A DNA stretch of 9,249 nucleotides from DATAYF01 sp036272735 (GCA_036272735.1 DATAYF010000161.1:1-9249), one strand, 5' to 3'. Shown: positions 1 through 7,010, counted from the stretch's first letter. Numbers and translations: made by a program. Notes: generated by a model from the letters alone, not told the origin.

Positions 1-2
1 AT

Positions 3-287
3 AAAAGTGGAGGCTCAGGCACTCTGGTTCACCAGAGAGAGACGGTTCGCCTCCACGGGACCTTTCCAACAGAACGGTCGGGTTCCCATCGAGAAACCGC
101 GATGGGGGAAAACGTTCTCGGTCGAGGGATCACGCTCCTCGCGAGGCCGTGCTGGGTGCGGACGGGCATGTTGTCAGAACGCCCTGCTGTATCGGTCAGT
201 GAAACCAAAGCGGGCATTGCGCACGGGAGACCAGAGCTGCGGCCGAGGCCAGATACAAGCTCCTGCGTTCACGCATGGGGTATCTGA
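3..287 (+). CDS. Possible C-terminal tail of a TnpB-like protein (5' partial)
   Basis: The frame beginning at base 3 is open from the left edge to a TGA at 285-287, which falls exactly at the end of the right-end hairpin. Another frame, from base 1, is open to 313-315. Long arginine- and glycine-rich tails that end inside the right-end hairpin are common in IS605-type TnpB proteins, because the coding end overlaps the guide-RNA scaffold. No catalytic RuvC residue or zinc-finger motif can be seen, so the family is not shown by the peptide itself. The open frame could simply be a by-product of GC-rich structured DNA. Confidence 0.22.
   Translation, partial: KSGGSGTLVHQRETVRLHGTFPTERSGSHRETAMGENVLGRGITLLARPCWVRTGMLSERPAVSVSETKAGIAHGRPELRPRPDTSSCVHAWGI
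7..287 (+). ncRNA. Structured RNA, probable IS200/IS605 right end with TnpB guide-RNA (omega/reRNA) scaffold
   Basis: Seen: successive hairpins. An 8-bp outer stem (7-14 with 49-56) encloses a 6-bp hairpin (22-27 with 32-37, loop TTCA). A 7-bp stem follows (85-91 with 100-106), then a CACG/CGTG-closed hairpin (131-151). The last is a two-part stem at 251-285: AGATAC (251-256) pairs with GTATCT (280-285) around an inner stem with loop TTCA. Known: TnpB-type elements overlap their 3' coding end with a roughly 100-300 nt guide-RNA scaffold that ends at a right-end hairpin, and the guide is taken from the flank. Inference: this is such a right end, and the nuclease gene lies left of the window. 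Alternatives are a stand-alone IscB/HEARO-type omega RNA or another structured RNA. No IscB gene follows; the next gene is an acyl-CoA dehydrogenase. Confidence 0.45.
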
Positions 288-409
288 CTATTCGTTATCC
301 CTCTTATTGTTGTGATGATATACATCTAATACGGCCAATTTGCAGCACTTTTTATTCCTGAAAACTACAACCTTGTTAGCTCGCAATCTAGCGTACACAA
401 CCACCCTGG
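288..409. other. Intergenic flank before the acyl-CoA dehydrogenase
   Basis: AT-richer than the structured block to its left. If the left block is a TnpB-type right end, the first 15-20 bases of this flank (from about 286) would be the guide. No open frame with a ribosome-binding site was found here. Confidence 0.4.
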
Positions 410-418
410 TGATATACT
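410..418 (+). promoter_or_regulatory. Candidate extended -10 promoter of the acyl-CoA dehydrogenase set
   Basis: TGA followed by TATACT forms an extended -10 element (TGn-TATACT, one mismatch from TATAAT). No good -35 box lies 16-18 bases upstream, as expected for extended -10 promoters. It predicts a start near 425 and a leader of about 40 bases. Confidence 0.4.
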
Positions 419-464
419 CTCCTGTAACGTTGCGTGATCATAACAGGTAAGACAAAGGAGTGAA

Positions 465-1619
465 ATGATGGCTGTGTCGCATATTATCGATGATGAAAAA
501 GATTTGATCGCGGCTATTCGCGAACTGGCCCAGGAACGGGTAGCACCACGCGCCGCTGAGATCGATCACACGGGCGCGTTTCCGTGGGACCTCAAAGAGC
601 TACTGGCGCAGCAAGATATCCTGGCGATGCCGTTCCCTGTGGAATATGGCGGCGTTGGCGCGAGCGAGCTGGCAACCGTGATGGCAATAGAAGAGTTGGC
701 ACGCTGTTGTGCCACAACCAGCCTCTTGCTGGCCGTGCAGCAGCTTGGAACCCTGCCGATCACGCTGGCCGGTACCGACGAGCAAAAGCGTAAATATTTT
801 CCCCGCCTGGCAAGTGGCGAGTGGCTAGCAGCCTTTGGACTGACCGAGGCTGGATCTGGCTCCGACGCCGCTGCTATGCGCACGGTTGCTGTGCGCCAGG
901 GTGACAAATATATCCTCAATGGCGCCAAGCGCTTCATTACGAACGGTGGCCTGGCGCAGATCACCTCCGTCTTTGCCATGACTGATCCGCACAAGGGTAC
1001 GCGTGGTATTAGCGCGTTTATTGTCGACAAAGATTTCCCCGGCTTCTCCGTTGGTCGCATCGAAGACAAAATGGGCATCAAAGGCTCACAAACCGCAGAG
1101 CTTATTTTTAGCGATTGTGAAGTGCCCGCCGAAAATTTACTGGGGCGCGAGGGTGATGGTTTCAAAATCGCTATGATGACGCTGGATCGCACTCGCCCCG
1201 GCATTGGTGCGCAAGCGGTTGGCATTGCTCAAGGCGCCTTGGACCTGGCAGTGGGGTACGCGAAACAGCGCGTGCAGTTCGATAAGCCCATCGCCGAAAA
1301 CCAGGGCATCCAATTTATGCTCGCGGACATGGCGACGAAAGTAGAAGCTGGACGCTTGATGGTGTACAACGTGGCGGAAATGATCGACCGTGGCGAGAAG
1401 AACTTCTCTAAATATTCGGCAATGGCGAAAATGCTGGCCTCCGATGCCGCGATGGATGTGACCAACGATGCTATTCAAGTACTGGGCGGCTATGGGTACA
1501 TGAAGGAATATCCTGCCGAGCGTATGATGCGCGATGCCAAGATCACGCAGATTTACGAGGGTACCAACCAGATCCAGCGCCTGGTTATCGCCCGTGCCCT
1601 GCTCAACGAGCAGCTTTAG
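465..1619 (+). CDS. Acyl-CoA dehydrogenase
   Basis: FAD flavoenzyme that makes the alpha-beta double bond in acyl-CoA, the first step of beta-oxidation or branched-chain amino acid breakdown, and gives its electrons to ETF. At 384 residues it has normal family length: an N-terminal helical domain (to about 120), a beta middle domain and a C-terminal helical domain. Seen: signature 1, GLTEAGSGSDAAA, at 125-137; signature 2 from Q338 to D357; and the IYEGTNQIQR motif, whose E365 matches the catalytic base of short/medium-chain enzymes. DRTRP at 241-245 resembles medium-chain types, but chain-length preference cannot be told. A strong AAAGGAG at 454-460 sits 4 bases before the ATG at 465 and 7 before a second ATG at 468, so translation may begin at 468. 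It heads a tight three-gene set and lies apart from, and opposite to, the ETF operon. Confidence 0.95.
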   Translation: MMAVSHIIDDEKDLIAAIRELAQERVAPRAAEIDHTGAFPWDLKELLAQQDILAMPFPVEYGGVGASELATVMAIEELARCCATTSLLLAVQQLGTLPITLAGTDEQKRKYFPRLASGEWLAAFGLTEAGSGSDAAAMRTVAVRQGDKYILNGAKRFITNGGLAQITSVFAMTDPHKGTRGISAFIVDKDFPGFSVGRIEDKMGIKGSQTAELIFSDCEVPAENLLGREGDGFKIAMMTLDRTRPGIGAQAVGIAQGALDLAVGYAKQRVQFDKPIAENQGIQFMLADMATKVEAGRLMVYNVAEMIDRGEKNFSKYSAMAKMLASDAAMDVTNDAIQVLGGYGYMKEYPAERMMRDAKITQIYEGTNQIQRLVIARALLNEQL

Positions 1620-1636
1620 CACACGTGTGATGAAGC

Positions 1637-2113
1637 ATGGATCTCATCATCCTTATAGGTCTACAAGCGTCGGGCAAAAGCACCTTTTATCGTGCTTACT
1701 TCTCCGCGACCCATACCCTGGTTAGTAAAGATCTGATGCGCAACAACAAGCGCCCTGCGCGCCACCAGACGCAGATGATTACAGAAGCGTTGCAAGCAGG
1801 GCGCTCTGTTATCGTCGACAATACCAATCCCACCAGAGAGGATCGGGCCGAACTGATCCAGCTTGCTCATCAGTTTGGCGCGACGGTGAGCGGCTATTAT
1901 TTTGAGTCGTCGCTCAAGCAATGCCTTGAACGCAATAAGCAGCGTGAGGGCCGCGAAAAAGTTCCTGATATCGCCATTTTTACGACTCTCAAAAAGCTTG
2001 TTCGTCCTGCTTATAGTGAAGGCTTCGATCAGCTATATGCTGTTCGTATAGCCTGCGAAAACACGTTTGAGGTTTCTCCATGGGAAGAGGATGCTGCTAC
2101 ACATGGAAAGTGA
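1637..2113 (+). CDS. P-loop kinase resembling the T4 polynucleotide kinase 5'-kinase domain (AAA_33 type)
   Basis: Small soluble kinase of 158 residues. Seen: Walker A GLQASGKST at 8-16; S30-K-D32-LM-R35, matching the catalytic Asp/Arg region of T4-type kinases; DNTN at 61-64; and a lid-like RNKQREGREKVP at 99-110 that resembles the RNxxR...VP lid of T4 polynucleotide kinase. Known: this family moves the ATP gamma-phosphate to a 5'-OH of nucleic acid, though many small bacterial members have unknown substrates. No phosphatase or ligase domain is attached, so this is a lone kinase module. It starts 17 bases after the dehydrogenase stop, with only a weak GATGAAG upstream, which suggests co-transcription. 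The next gene starts 5 bases after its stop. Function on RNA or DNA is inference; a small-molecule substrate is equally possible. Confidence 0.8.
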   Translation: MDLIILIGLQASGKSTFYRAYFSATHTLVSKDLMRNNKRPARHQTQMITEALQAGRSVIVDNTNPTREDRAELIQLAHQFGATVSGYYFESSLKQCLERNKQREGREKVPDIAIFTTLKKLVRPAYSEGFDQLYAVRIACENTFEVSPWEEDAATHGK

Positions 2114-2118
2114 GCTTC

Positions 2119-3063
2119 ATGCAAAACCTGCTACTCGTGAATAGTACCGCAAATGACGCTGTTGATGGTCTGCTCAAGCAGGTGATTGTAAGCTTTGAGG
2201 AGGCGTTTCCAGGACGCGTATGCAGTTGTTTTGTCGAGGGGAGTTACGCTGATAAAAGCGGCGTGGCTACCTCCGATATAGATCTGCTCCTCGTTTTTCG
2301 CGCACGTTTTCTCGCGGGGGAGCAGGCCAAAGCTGAAGCACTGGCTGACGATTGCGCTAAAGCAAGCACACTTGAACTCGATATTGATGTTGCTGACGAG
2401 GCTACCTTGCAGGGAGGCATCTGGCCTACGCTCAAATTGAGTAGTTTGTTAGTGTATGGTGAGGATATGCGCGCTCAACTTCCCCTGATCTCGTTGCCAG
2501 AATGGACGCGAGATCGTATGCATTCGTCCCTCTGGCGCACAGTGCATCTCTGCCATCGTTCGCCTATCCTCACCTATACTCTGTCGTATCCCGACCCATC
2601 TGGCGAGTTTTATGGCTATGATCGGCGTACCATTTGTCTCCCCGATGGACGCGAGGTCAACTGTACGCGCGATCTTATTCGCCTGGTTGGCTGGTCCGCG
2701 ACTGCTATCCTTGCTTTTCAAAAGGGACAATATGTCTCGCGCAAACGCGACTGCCATAAGCTCTATAGGACATATATCGGCGACGAGTGGACCATGCTTT
2801 TAGAGGATATCTACTACCTGTGTAGAGGACGCTGGAACTATCTCATTCCAACTGACCCTGCTGAACGTGCCCGCTTGCGTGCTATTTGTCAACGAACCTT
2901 GGGCTTCGAGAATCACTTTTTACGCATATATAAGCAATTTCTCCTACAAGAATTGAACTCGGCTGATGAGCAGGGAAGACGACAGGCGCTAGCCGTCAAA
3001 AAATACGTTACCTACCAGGACGCCGATATTGCAGCCGCTATCGCCGCCCTGGAGTATGCTTGA
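2119..3063 (+). CDS. Nucleotidyltransferase-domain protein (aminoglycoside-nucleotidyltransferase-like fold), substrate unknown
   Basis: 314 residues. Seen: the pol-beta-superfamily motif GS (41-42) followed by D53-I-D55, with a third acidic candidate at D88 or D90 in LELDIDV. These are the metal-binding residues that transfer NMP from NTP. The remaining ~200 residues are predicted helical (for example 185-240 and 246-285) and contain many aromatic and basic residues, similar in layout to ANT-type enzymes, but I recognise no specific drug-modifying subgroup. Start: ATG 2119 follows GGAAAG (2105-2110) at 8 bases and lies just after the kinase stop at 2111-2113. An in-frame ATG at 2080, preceded by GAGG, would add 13 residues of unlikely composition and overlap the kinase gene. 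Probably translated with the kinase. Resistance, RNA-end modification and toxin/antitoxin-like roles are all open. Confidence 0.75.
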   Translation: MQNLLLVNSTANDAVDGLLKQVIVSFEEAFPGRVCSCFVEGSYADKSGVATSDIDLLLVFRARFLAGEQAKAEALADDCAKASTLELDIDVADEATLQGGIWPTLKLSSLLVYGEDMRAQLPLISLPEWTRDRMHSSLWRTVHLCHRSPILTYTLSYPDPSGEFYGYDRRTICLPDGREVNCTRDLIRLVGWSATAILAFQKGQYVSRKRDCHKLYRTYIGDEWTMLLEDIYYLCRGRWNYLIPTDPAERARLRAICQRTLGFENHFLRIYKQFLLQELNSADEQGRRQALAVKKYVTYQDADIAAAIAALEYA

Positions 3064-3109
3064 TGGTTTGTAAATAGCATCGATATCCTTGCATGGTCTC
3101 CGATGCTAT

Positions 3110-3160
3110 ATATTGATGAGTATCAACTAAGCCGTCGGCTCAGTTGATACTCATCAATAT
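3110..3160. terminator. Long hairpin between convergent genes, possible bidirectional terminator
   Basis: Perfect 19-bp arms (3110-3128 and 3142-3160). After one A/C mismatch the stem continues for 4 more pairs (3130-3133 with 3137-3140) around a GTC loop. It sits 46 bases after the nucleotidyltransferase stop and 47 bases beyond the stop of the convergent gene. Neither strand has a U-tract after the stem, so intrinsic termination is uncertain. It could also block read-through antisense RNA or be a mobile hairpin remnant. Confidence 0.5.
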
Positions 3161-3180
3161 TGTCTTCGACAGGATGGATG

Positions 3181-3208
3181 ATCTGTAGAAGGATACCCTT
3201 TTACAGAT
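3181..3208. terminator. Second hairpin abutting the CorC-like stop codon
   Basis: ATCTGTA (3181-3187) pairs with TACAGAT (3202-3208). It continues through a G/T position to AAGG (3189-3192) with CCTT (3197-3200), loop ATAC. On the plus-strand RNA the odd position is a G-U wobble, on the minus-strand RNA an A-C mismatch. It overlaps the last base pair of the CorC-like stop (3208-3210). No U-tract on either side. Confidence 0.4.
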
Positions 3209-4506
3209 TATTTCTTAGGGCGAATCAGCACGCGATCAATCCTGCGCCCATCCATATCGACAACCTCTAAAACAAAGCCATCGATGGTCACGGTATCTCC
3301 CACAGTTGGAATACGCCCCAAATAATTCAAAATCATGCCTGCCAGCGTGTGGTAATCATCATCTTCGTCGGGCGGCTGCAAACCGATCTTCTCTTGAACT
3401 GTTTCGCGGTCTAGCATCCCATCGACCAGCCAACTCCCATCTTCGCGTTGGACAATCGCTTTATCTTCTGGCATATCGTATTCATCTTGTATTTCGCCTA
3501 CTAACTCTTCGAGCACGTCTTCAAGAGTAATCAGGCCGACGACCTGGCTGTACTCGTCGATGGCAATGGCTAAGTGAATACCCCTGCGCCTAAAGGTTGC
3601 CAGTAAAGCATCGACGTGCTGATACTCTGGCACAAAAAATGGTGGTCGCGCCAGTTTGAGCAGGTCGACGTTCTCATCATCCTCTGGGTGCGCTTTCAGT
3701 AGGTCTTTCGCGTAAAGCACACCAACGATATTGTCAAGCGAATTCTGATAGAGTGGAATGCGTGTGTAGCCCGACGCGAGAAACGTTTGCGTGACCTGCG
3801 AACGTGGCGTGCCCACCTCAACGGCAACCATCTCGGTACGTGGCTTCATCACGTCGCTAACATTGCGGTCGGTGAAGCGGAAGACCCGGCTAATCAGTTC
3901 CTCTTCGCCCTTTTCTACTGTTCCACTGACGATGCCCTGGTGCGTCAAATAGACAATATCCTCTTCCGTCACTCGTTCCTTGCGTGCTTGTCGGCGTCCC
4001 AACAGGCTCAAAACAACATTGACTGATCCATTGAGAAAGGTAACGAGTGGGGCCGCGACGCGTGCCAGCGCCGTCATAAACGGTGCAGCATTCGCCGCCA
4101 CGTTTTCCGCTGATTGCAGTGCCAGGCGTTTTGGTACCAGTTCCCCAATAATCAGTTCAAAATAGGTGACCAGGATAACAACGATAGCGAGCGATAATGT
4201 GGTGGCATAAGGTGCTAACCAGGAAATTGGCTTGATTGCATTTGCTAACGGTGCGCTCAAGCTGGCACCACTAAACGCTGCCGCCAACGTGTTGATTAAG
4301 GTCATGCCTATTTGGACGGTAGCCAAAAAGCGATCCGAGTTTCTTGCCAGGTTGAGTGCCTGTTGTGCGCCTTTCTTTCCCTCGTTGATCTGCTGTTGCA
4401 AGCGGCTATGGCGTGCGGAGACGATCGCAATTTCGGCTGCCGCGAAGAAGCCGTTGGCAATCATTAAAGCCAGGGTGATTGCGATTGCAAAGCCAATTGA
4501 GCCCAT
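3208..4506 (-). CDS. CNNM/CBS-domain membrane protein of the CorC/HlyC (hemolysin C-like) family
   Basis: 432-residue membrane protein linked in its family to Mg2+/Co2+ transport or efflux; 'hemolysin' is a legacy name. Seen: CNNM transmembrane domain with hydrophobic stretches at about 3-25, 63-85, 93-118 and 137-170 and the GELVPK motif at 121-126; the VMKPRTEMVAV entry to the CBS pair at 219-229; the second CBS ending in DEYSQVVGLITLEDVLEELVG (317-337); and a C-terminal CorC_HlyC domain at about 352-430. The CBS pair probably senses adenine nucleotides, as in relatives. Start: the ATG at 4506 begins the membrane domain directly and has AGGTAGGGA about 10 bases upstream. A GTG at 4551 would add 15 hydrophilic residues with no ribosome-binding site. 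Monocistronic and convergent with the nucleotidyltransferase. Confidence 0.92.
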   Translation of the reverse strand: MGSIGFAIAITLALMIANGFFAAAEIAIVSARHSRLQQQINEGKKGAQQALNLARNSDRFLATVQIGMTLINTLAAAFSGASLSAPLANAIKPISWLAPYATTLSLAIVVILVTYFELIIGELVPKRLALQSAENVAANAAPFMTALARVAAPLVTFLNGSVNVVLSLLGRRQARKERVTEEDIVYLTHQGIVSGTVEKGEEELISRVFRFTDRNVSDVMKPRTEMVAVEVGTPRSQVTQTFLASGYTRIPLYQNSLDNIVGVLYAKDLLKAHPEDDENVDLLKLARPPFFVPEYQHVDALLATFRRRGIHLAIAIDEYSQVVGLITLEDVLEELVGEIQDEYDMPEDKAIVQREDGSWLVDGMLDRETVQEKIGLQPPDEDDDYHTLAGMILNYLGRIPTVGDTVTIDGFVLEVVDMDGRRIDRVLIRPKK

Positions 4507-4577
4507 CTTTTTTCTGTCCCTACCTCTATATCGTGTGTGATTGTTTCCCACAAGGTGGTTCTCAGGTCCTGCGCTCT

Positions 4578-4586
4578 ATTCTAACA
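4578..4586 (-). promoter_or_regulatory. Candidate extended -10 promoter of the CNNM/CBS gene
   Basis: On the minus strand TGT precedes TAGAAT, giving an extended -10 element. No convincing -35 is present. Predicted start near 4571, with a leader of about 65 bases to the ATG at 4506. A start here would leave the upstream GTG at 4551 with almost no leader, which supports the ATG at 4506. Confidence 0.35.
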
Positions 4587-4689
4587 TAGTTTGCGCCCCA
4601 TCTCCCTATGATTTTTGCCGCAATGCCTCGTCTCTTGTAGGTACTCAGTGTGGGTTGCCTCCAAATGAGGTGTTGCAATGTTCGGTGAC

Positions 4690-4707
4690 AAGTGTAGGAA
4701 GTGTAGG
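4690..4707 (+). repeat. Two tandem copies of AAGTGTAGG
   Basis: Copies at 4690-4698 and 4699-4707, directly upstream of the ETF operon terminator and in the upstream region of the CNNM/CBS gene. Only two units; no function is evident. Confidence 0.5.
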
Positions 4708-4713
4708 CCAAAA

Positions 4714-4759
4714 TCCAAAAAGGAGGTAGTCACAACATTGCGCTGTGACTACCTCCTTT
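4714..4759 (-). terminator. Intrinsic terminator of the etfB-etfA-EMO operon
   Basis: Perfect 16-bp stem (4744-4759 with 4719-4734) and a 9-base loop, followed on the minus strand by TTTTT. It begins 7 bases after the stop codon of the Fe-S protein. It is the only hairpin in the window with the classical stem plus U-tract. The stem includes AGGAGGT, a Shine-Dalgarno-like sequence held in double-stranded form. Confidence 0.9.
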
Positions 4760-4766
4760 GGGGCAG

Positions 4767-6917
4767 CTAGTCGCCTATTGGCTGTTTGGTTTCAATGGCG
4801 CGCGCGATGATCTCGGAGATGTCTTCTACCTGCATCTTCTCCTCCGCCTCCACACCTTTGACGCCATCTTCGAACATCGTGATGCAGAAGGGGCAGGCAG
4901 CCGCCAGCACCTCTGCGTTGGTCTCCAATGCCTGGTTGACGCGCGTCTGGTTGACGCGTTTGCCGATCTTCTCTTCCATCCACACGCGTCCGCCACCACC
5001 ACCGCAACAGAAGCTCTTGTTGCGGTTGCGCTGCATCTCGGTCACGCCGTTACTATTAATCACGTTGAGCACGCGACGCGGCTCGTCGTAAACGTCGTTG
5101 TAGCGTCCCACATAGCAGGGGTCGTGATACGTCAGCTTGCGCTTGTCGAAGCCGCTGGGCAGGTCGAGCTTCTTGTCTTGTAGCAGCCCATCGATGAACT
5201 CACTATGGTGCACAACCTCGTACGTGCCGCCCAGTTGCGGATACTCGTTCTTCATCGTATTGAAACAGTGTGGACACGCGGTAATGATGGTGCGATGCTT
5301 GGTCGCGACCGCTGTTGAACCATTGTGTTCTCCAGCCTCGGCTGCCTCTTTGCCATTCTGCTTCGTGGTACTGAAGCCGTAGCCATCGAGTGTCTCGATA
5401 TTCTGCTGTGCCTGCATCTGCCAGAGGTATTCGTTGCCGATGCGCCGCGCCGGGTCGCCCGTGCACGATTCTTCGGGTCCGAGAATAGCGAAATTGACGT
5501 GTGCAGCCTGTAGCACCTTGGCAACCGAGGTGGCAACTTGCTGGTTGCGCCGATCAAACGAACCCATACAACCAACCCAGTAGAGTACGTCGGCATCGAG
5601 ATTTTCCGCCAGCAGTGGTACACCGAGATCGGCGGCCCACGCGGCTCGTGTATCGTTATTGATCTCCCAGGGGTTGCCGTTGCGCTCGATATTATTGAAT
5701 AGCGAGGTCACTTCCTGCGGAAAATCGCTTTCTTCCATCACCAGCGAACGACGCATATCCACAATTTTCGGCACATGCTCAATCGAGACCGGGCAGATCT
5801 CCATGCATGCCATGCACGTTGTGCAAGCCCATAGCGCGTCTTTCGAGATAATGCCGCCCACCATTGGCTCGTGGTGTGCCTCTTTCTCTTCTTTGGTCTT
5901 GTCGGCACGAATGCCAGCGACTCCTAGCTTATTGTAAAGCGAATTCTCTCCCAAAATCTCGTTGCTGCGTACAAACAGCGCCTCTTTCGCTCCCAGGATA
6001 ATTTCTTTGGGGAAGAGTGGTTTGCCAGTGTTGGATGCCGGACAGACGGTATTACAGCGACCACATTCGGTGCAGGCATAGCCATCCAGCAGTTGTTTCC
6101 AGGTGAATTGCTCCACTTTGGAGACGCCGTAGTCCTCGCGATCCTCAAGGTTCTCGATCAGGGGGAGTTCCCCTTTGGGTTTGTAGCTCTTGAGGTAGAC
6201 GTTAAACGGTGTCGCCATCAGGTGCAGGTGTTTGGAACGCGGCAGGTAGATCAGGAAGCCAAGTACCGTCAGAATATGTGCCCACCAGAAGACGCGATAC
6301 AAGACGACATCCGCCGAGCGGCCTATGCCGCTGAACAGTGGGCCAAGAATCATACCGATAGGTGTCCAGGCCAGGCCAGCGCTGGCGGCATATTCAAAGC
6401 CTTCGACCAGGGCCAGCGTTACTAAGACCAGGAGAATGAGACCCAGGATGATAAAGCCGTCCCAGGGACCATGCAATGAGCTATTAAGCTGCTTGGGGCG
6501 TACAATGCCGCGACGAATGGCGAAGACAATCAACGCCAGCGCGACCAGGACGACGAAGATATCGAGAATGGTTGCAAAAATACGATTGTCGCCCAGCAGG
6601 GGAAATGACCCGTTAAAGGCTCCAAGTATCAGATTAAGCAGACCAAACTGGATCAGAATAAAGCCCCAGAAGGTGAAAAAGTGGGCAATGCCGGGGATGG
6701 GATCGCGTAACACGCCGCTCTGCCCCAGGACGACCTTGAAAAATGCGCCAATGCGCTCACCGGTATGGTCGGTTCGATCTTCCGGTTGTGCTTTGACCAG
6801 CAACGTAACGAGTCTGCCGGTGCGCACACCAAAGAGTGCCAGGGCTGCGATAAAGACCAGCACAAAGATAACGGTGCCAATCCATCCCCCGGTTGGTGAG
6901 ATGACAGGGGGCGTCAT
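4767..6917 (-). CDS. Membrane-bound Fe-S oxidoreductase, ETF:menaquinone oxidoreductase (EMO/EtfD/FadF type)
   Basis: 716 residues. Known role of the family: takes electrons from reduced EtfAB and gives them to menaquinone, linking beta-oxidation to the respiratory chain. Seen, from the N-terminus: five hydrophobic segments (about 12-29, 78-100, 113-134, 155-173, 206-225) with H79 and H214 as candidate heme b ligands; two [4Fe-4S] motifs, C282-x2-C-x2-C-x3-C292-P and C365-x2-C-x2-C-x3-C375-P; and two CCG domains, the first with C450, C485 and CPHC (548-551), the second with C601, CCGGGGG (637-643) and CPFC (675-678). Start: GGAGGT (6922-6927) lies 4 bases before the ATG at 6917. The upstream in-frame ATG at 6929 has no ribosome-binding site and itself contains this GGAGGT. 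Odd: a hydrophilic insertion at about 515-541 in CCG domain 1. Last gene of the ETF operon. Confidence 0.9.
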   Translation of the reverse strand: MTPPVISPTGGWIGTVIFVLVFIAALALFGVRTGRLVTLLVKAQPEDRTDHTGERIGAFFKVVLGQSGVLRDPIPGIAHFFTFWGFILIQFGLLNLILGAFNGSFPLLGDNRIFATILDIFVVLVALALIVFAIRRGIVRPKQLNSSLHGPWDGFIILGLILLVLVTLALVEGFEYAASAGLAWTPIGMILGPLFSGIGRSADVVLYRVFWWAHILTVLGFLIYLPRSKHLHLMATPFNVYLKSYKPKGELPLIENLEDREDYGVSKVEQFTWKQLLDGYACTECGRCNTVCPASNTGKPLFPKEIILGAKEALFVRSNEILGENSLYNKLGVAGIRADKTKEEKEAHHEPMVGGIISKDALWACTTCMACMEICPVSIEHVPKIVDMRRSLVMEESDFPQEVTSLFNNIERNGNPWEINNDTRAAWAADLGVPLLAENLDADVLYWVGCMGSFDRRNQQVATSVAKVLQAAHVNFAILGPEESCTGDPARRIGNEYLWQMQAQQNIETLDGYGFSTTKQNGKEAAEAGEHNGSTAVATKHRTIITACPHCFNTMKNEYPQLGGTYEVVHHSEFIDGLLQDKKLDLPSGFDKRKLTYHDPCYVGRYNDVYDEPRRVLNVINSNGVTEMQRNRNKSFCCGGGGGRVWMEEKIGKRVNQTRVNQALETNAEVLAAACPFCITMFEDGVKGVEAEEKMQVEDISEIIARAIETKQPIGD

Positions 6918-6921
6918 AGAT

Positions 6922-6927
6922 ACCTCC
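6922..6927 (-). promoter_or_regulatory. Ribosome-binding site deciding the EMO start
   Basis: GGAGGT 4 bases before the ATG at 6917. It lies inside the codons that would follow the ATG at 6929, so it argues against that longer reading. Confidence 0.75.
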
Positions 6928-6967
6928 ATTGGTTACGGGCGCAACGCCGTGCACCCAATCCCTTTCG

Positions 6968-7010
6968 TTTGCGCGATGATGCTAACCACAGGTTAGCATC
7001 ATCGCGCAAA
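6968..7010 (-). other. Perfect 20-bp intercistronic hairpin between etfA and the EMO gene
   Basis: Arms 6968-6987 and 6991-7010 are fully complementary, with a 3-base loop (ACA on the plus strand). There is no U-tract on either side; the minus-strand RNA continues CGAAAGGG. It starts 6 bases after the etfA stop and ends about 40 bases before the ribosome-binding site of the next gene. Likely effects are 3'-end protection of etfBA mRNA, partial attenuation or RNase III processing, so that EtfAB is made in excess over the membrane protein. The promoter-distal arm overlaps an alternative hairpin described separately. Confidence 0.6.

Noticed and set aside
566..1225. 219-codon minus-strand open frame
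   Set aside because: Lies fully antisense to the acyl-CoA dehydrogenase, whose motifs are intact; its protein has no recognisable domain and a composition expected from antisense reading.
1137..1622. 161-codon minus-strand open frame
   Set aside because: Antisense to the conserved C-terminal half of the dehydrogenase, including its catalytic motif.
2080..2118. Upstream ATG extension of the nucleotidyltransferase
   Set aside because: Adds 13 residues rich in Cys/Trp/Gly, overlaps the kinase gene, and the ATG at 2119 has a suitable ribosome-binding site directly after the kinase stop.
4507..4551. GTG-initiated extension of the CNNM/CBS protein
   Set aside because: No ribosome-binding site; adds a hydrophilic stretch before the family-typical membrane start; the candidate promoter would leave almost no leader.
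4690..4707. Start of a CRISPR or longer tandem array
   Set aside because: Only two adjacent 9-base copies with no spacers and no further units on either side.
6325..6996. 223-codon plus-strand open frame
   Set aside because: Antisense to the membrane domain of the EMO protein and the intercistronic hairpin; Arg/Thr/Pro-rich translation without domain features or a good ribosome-binding site.
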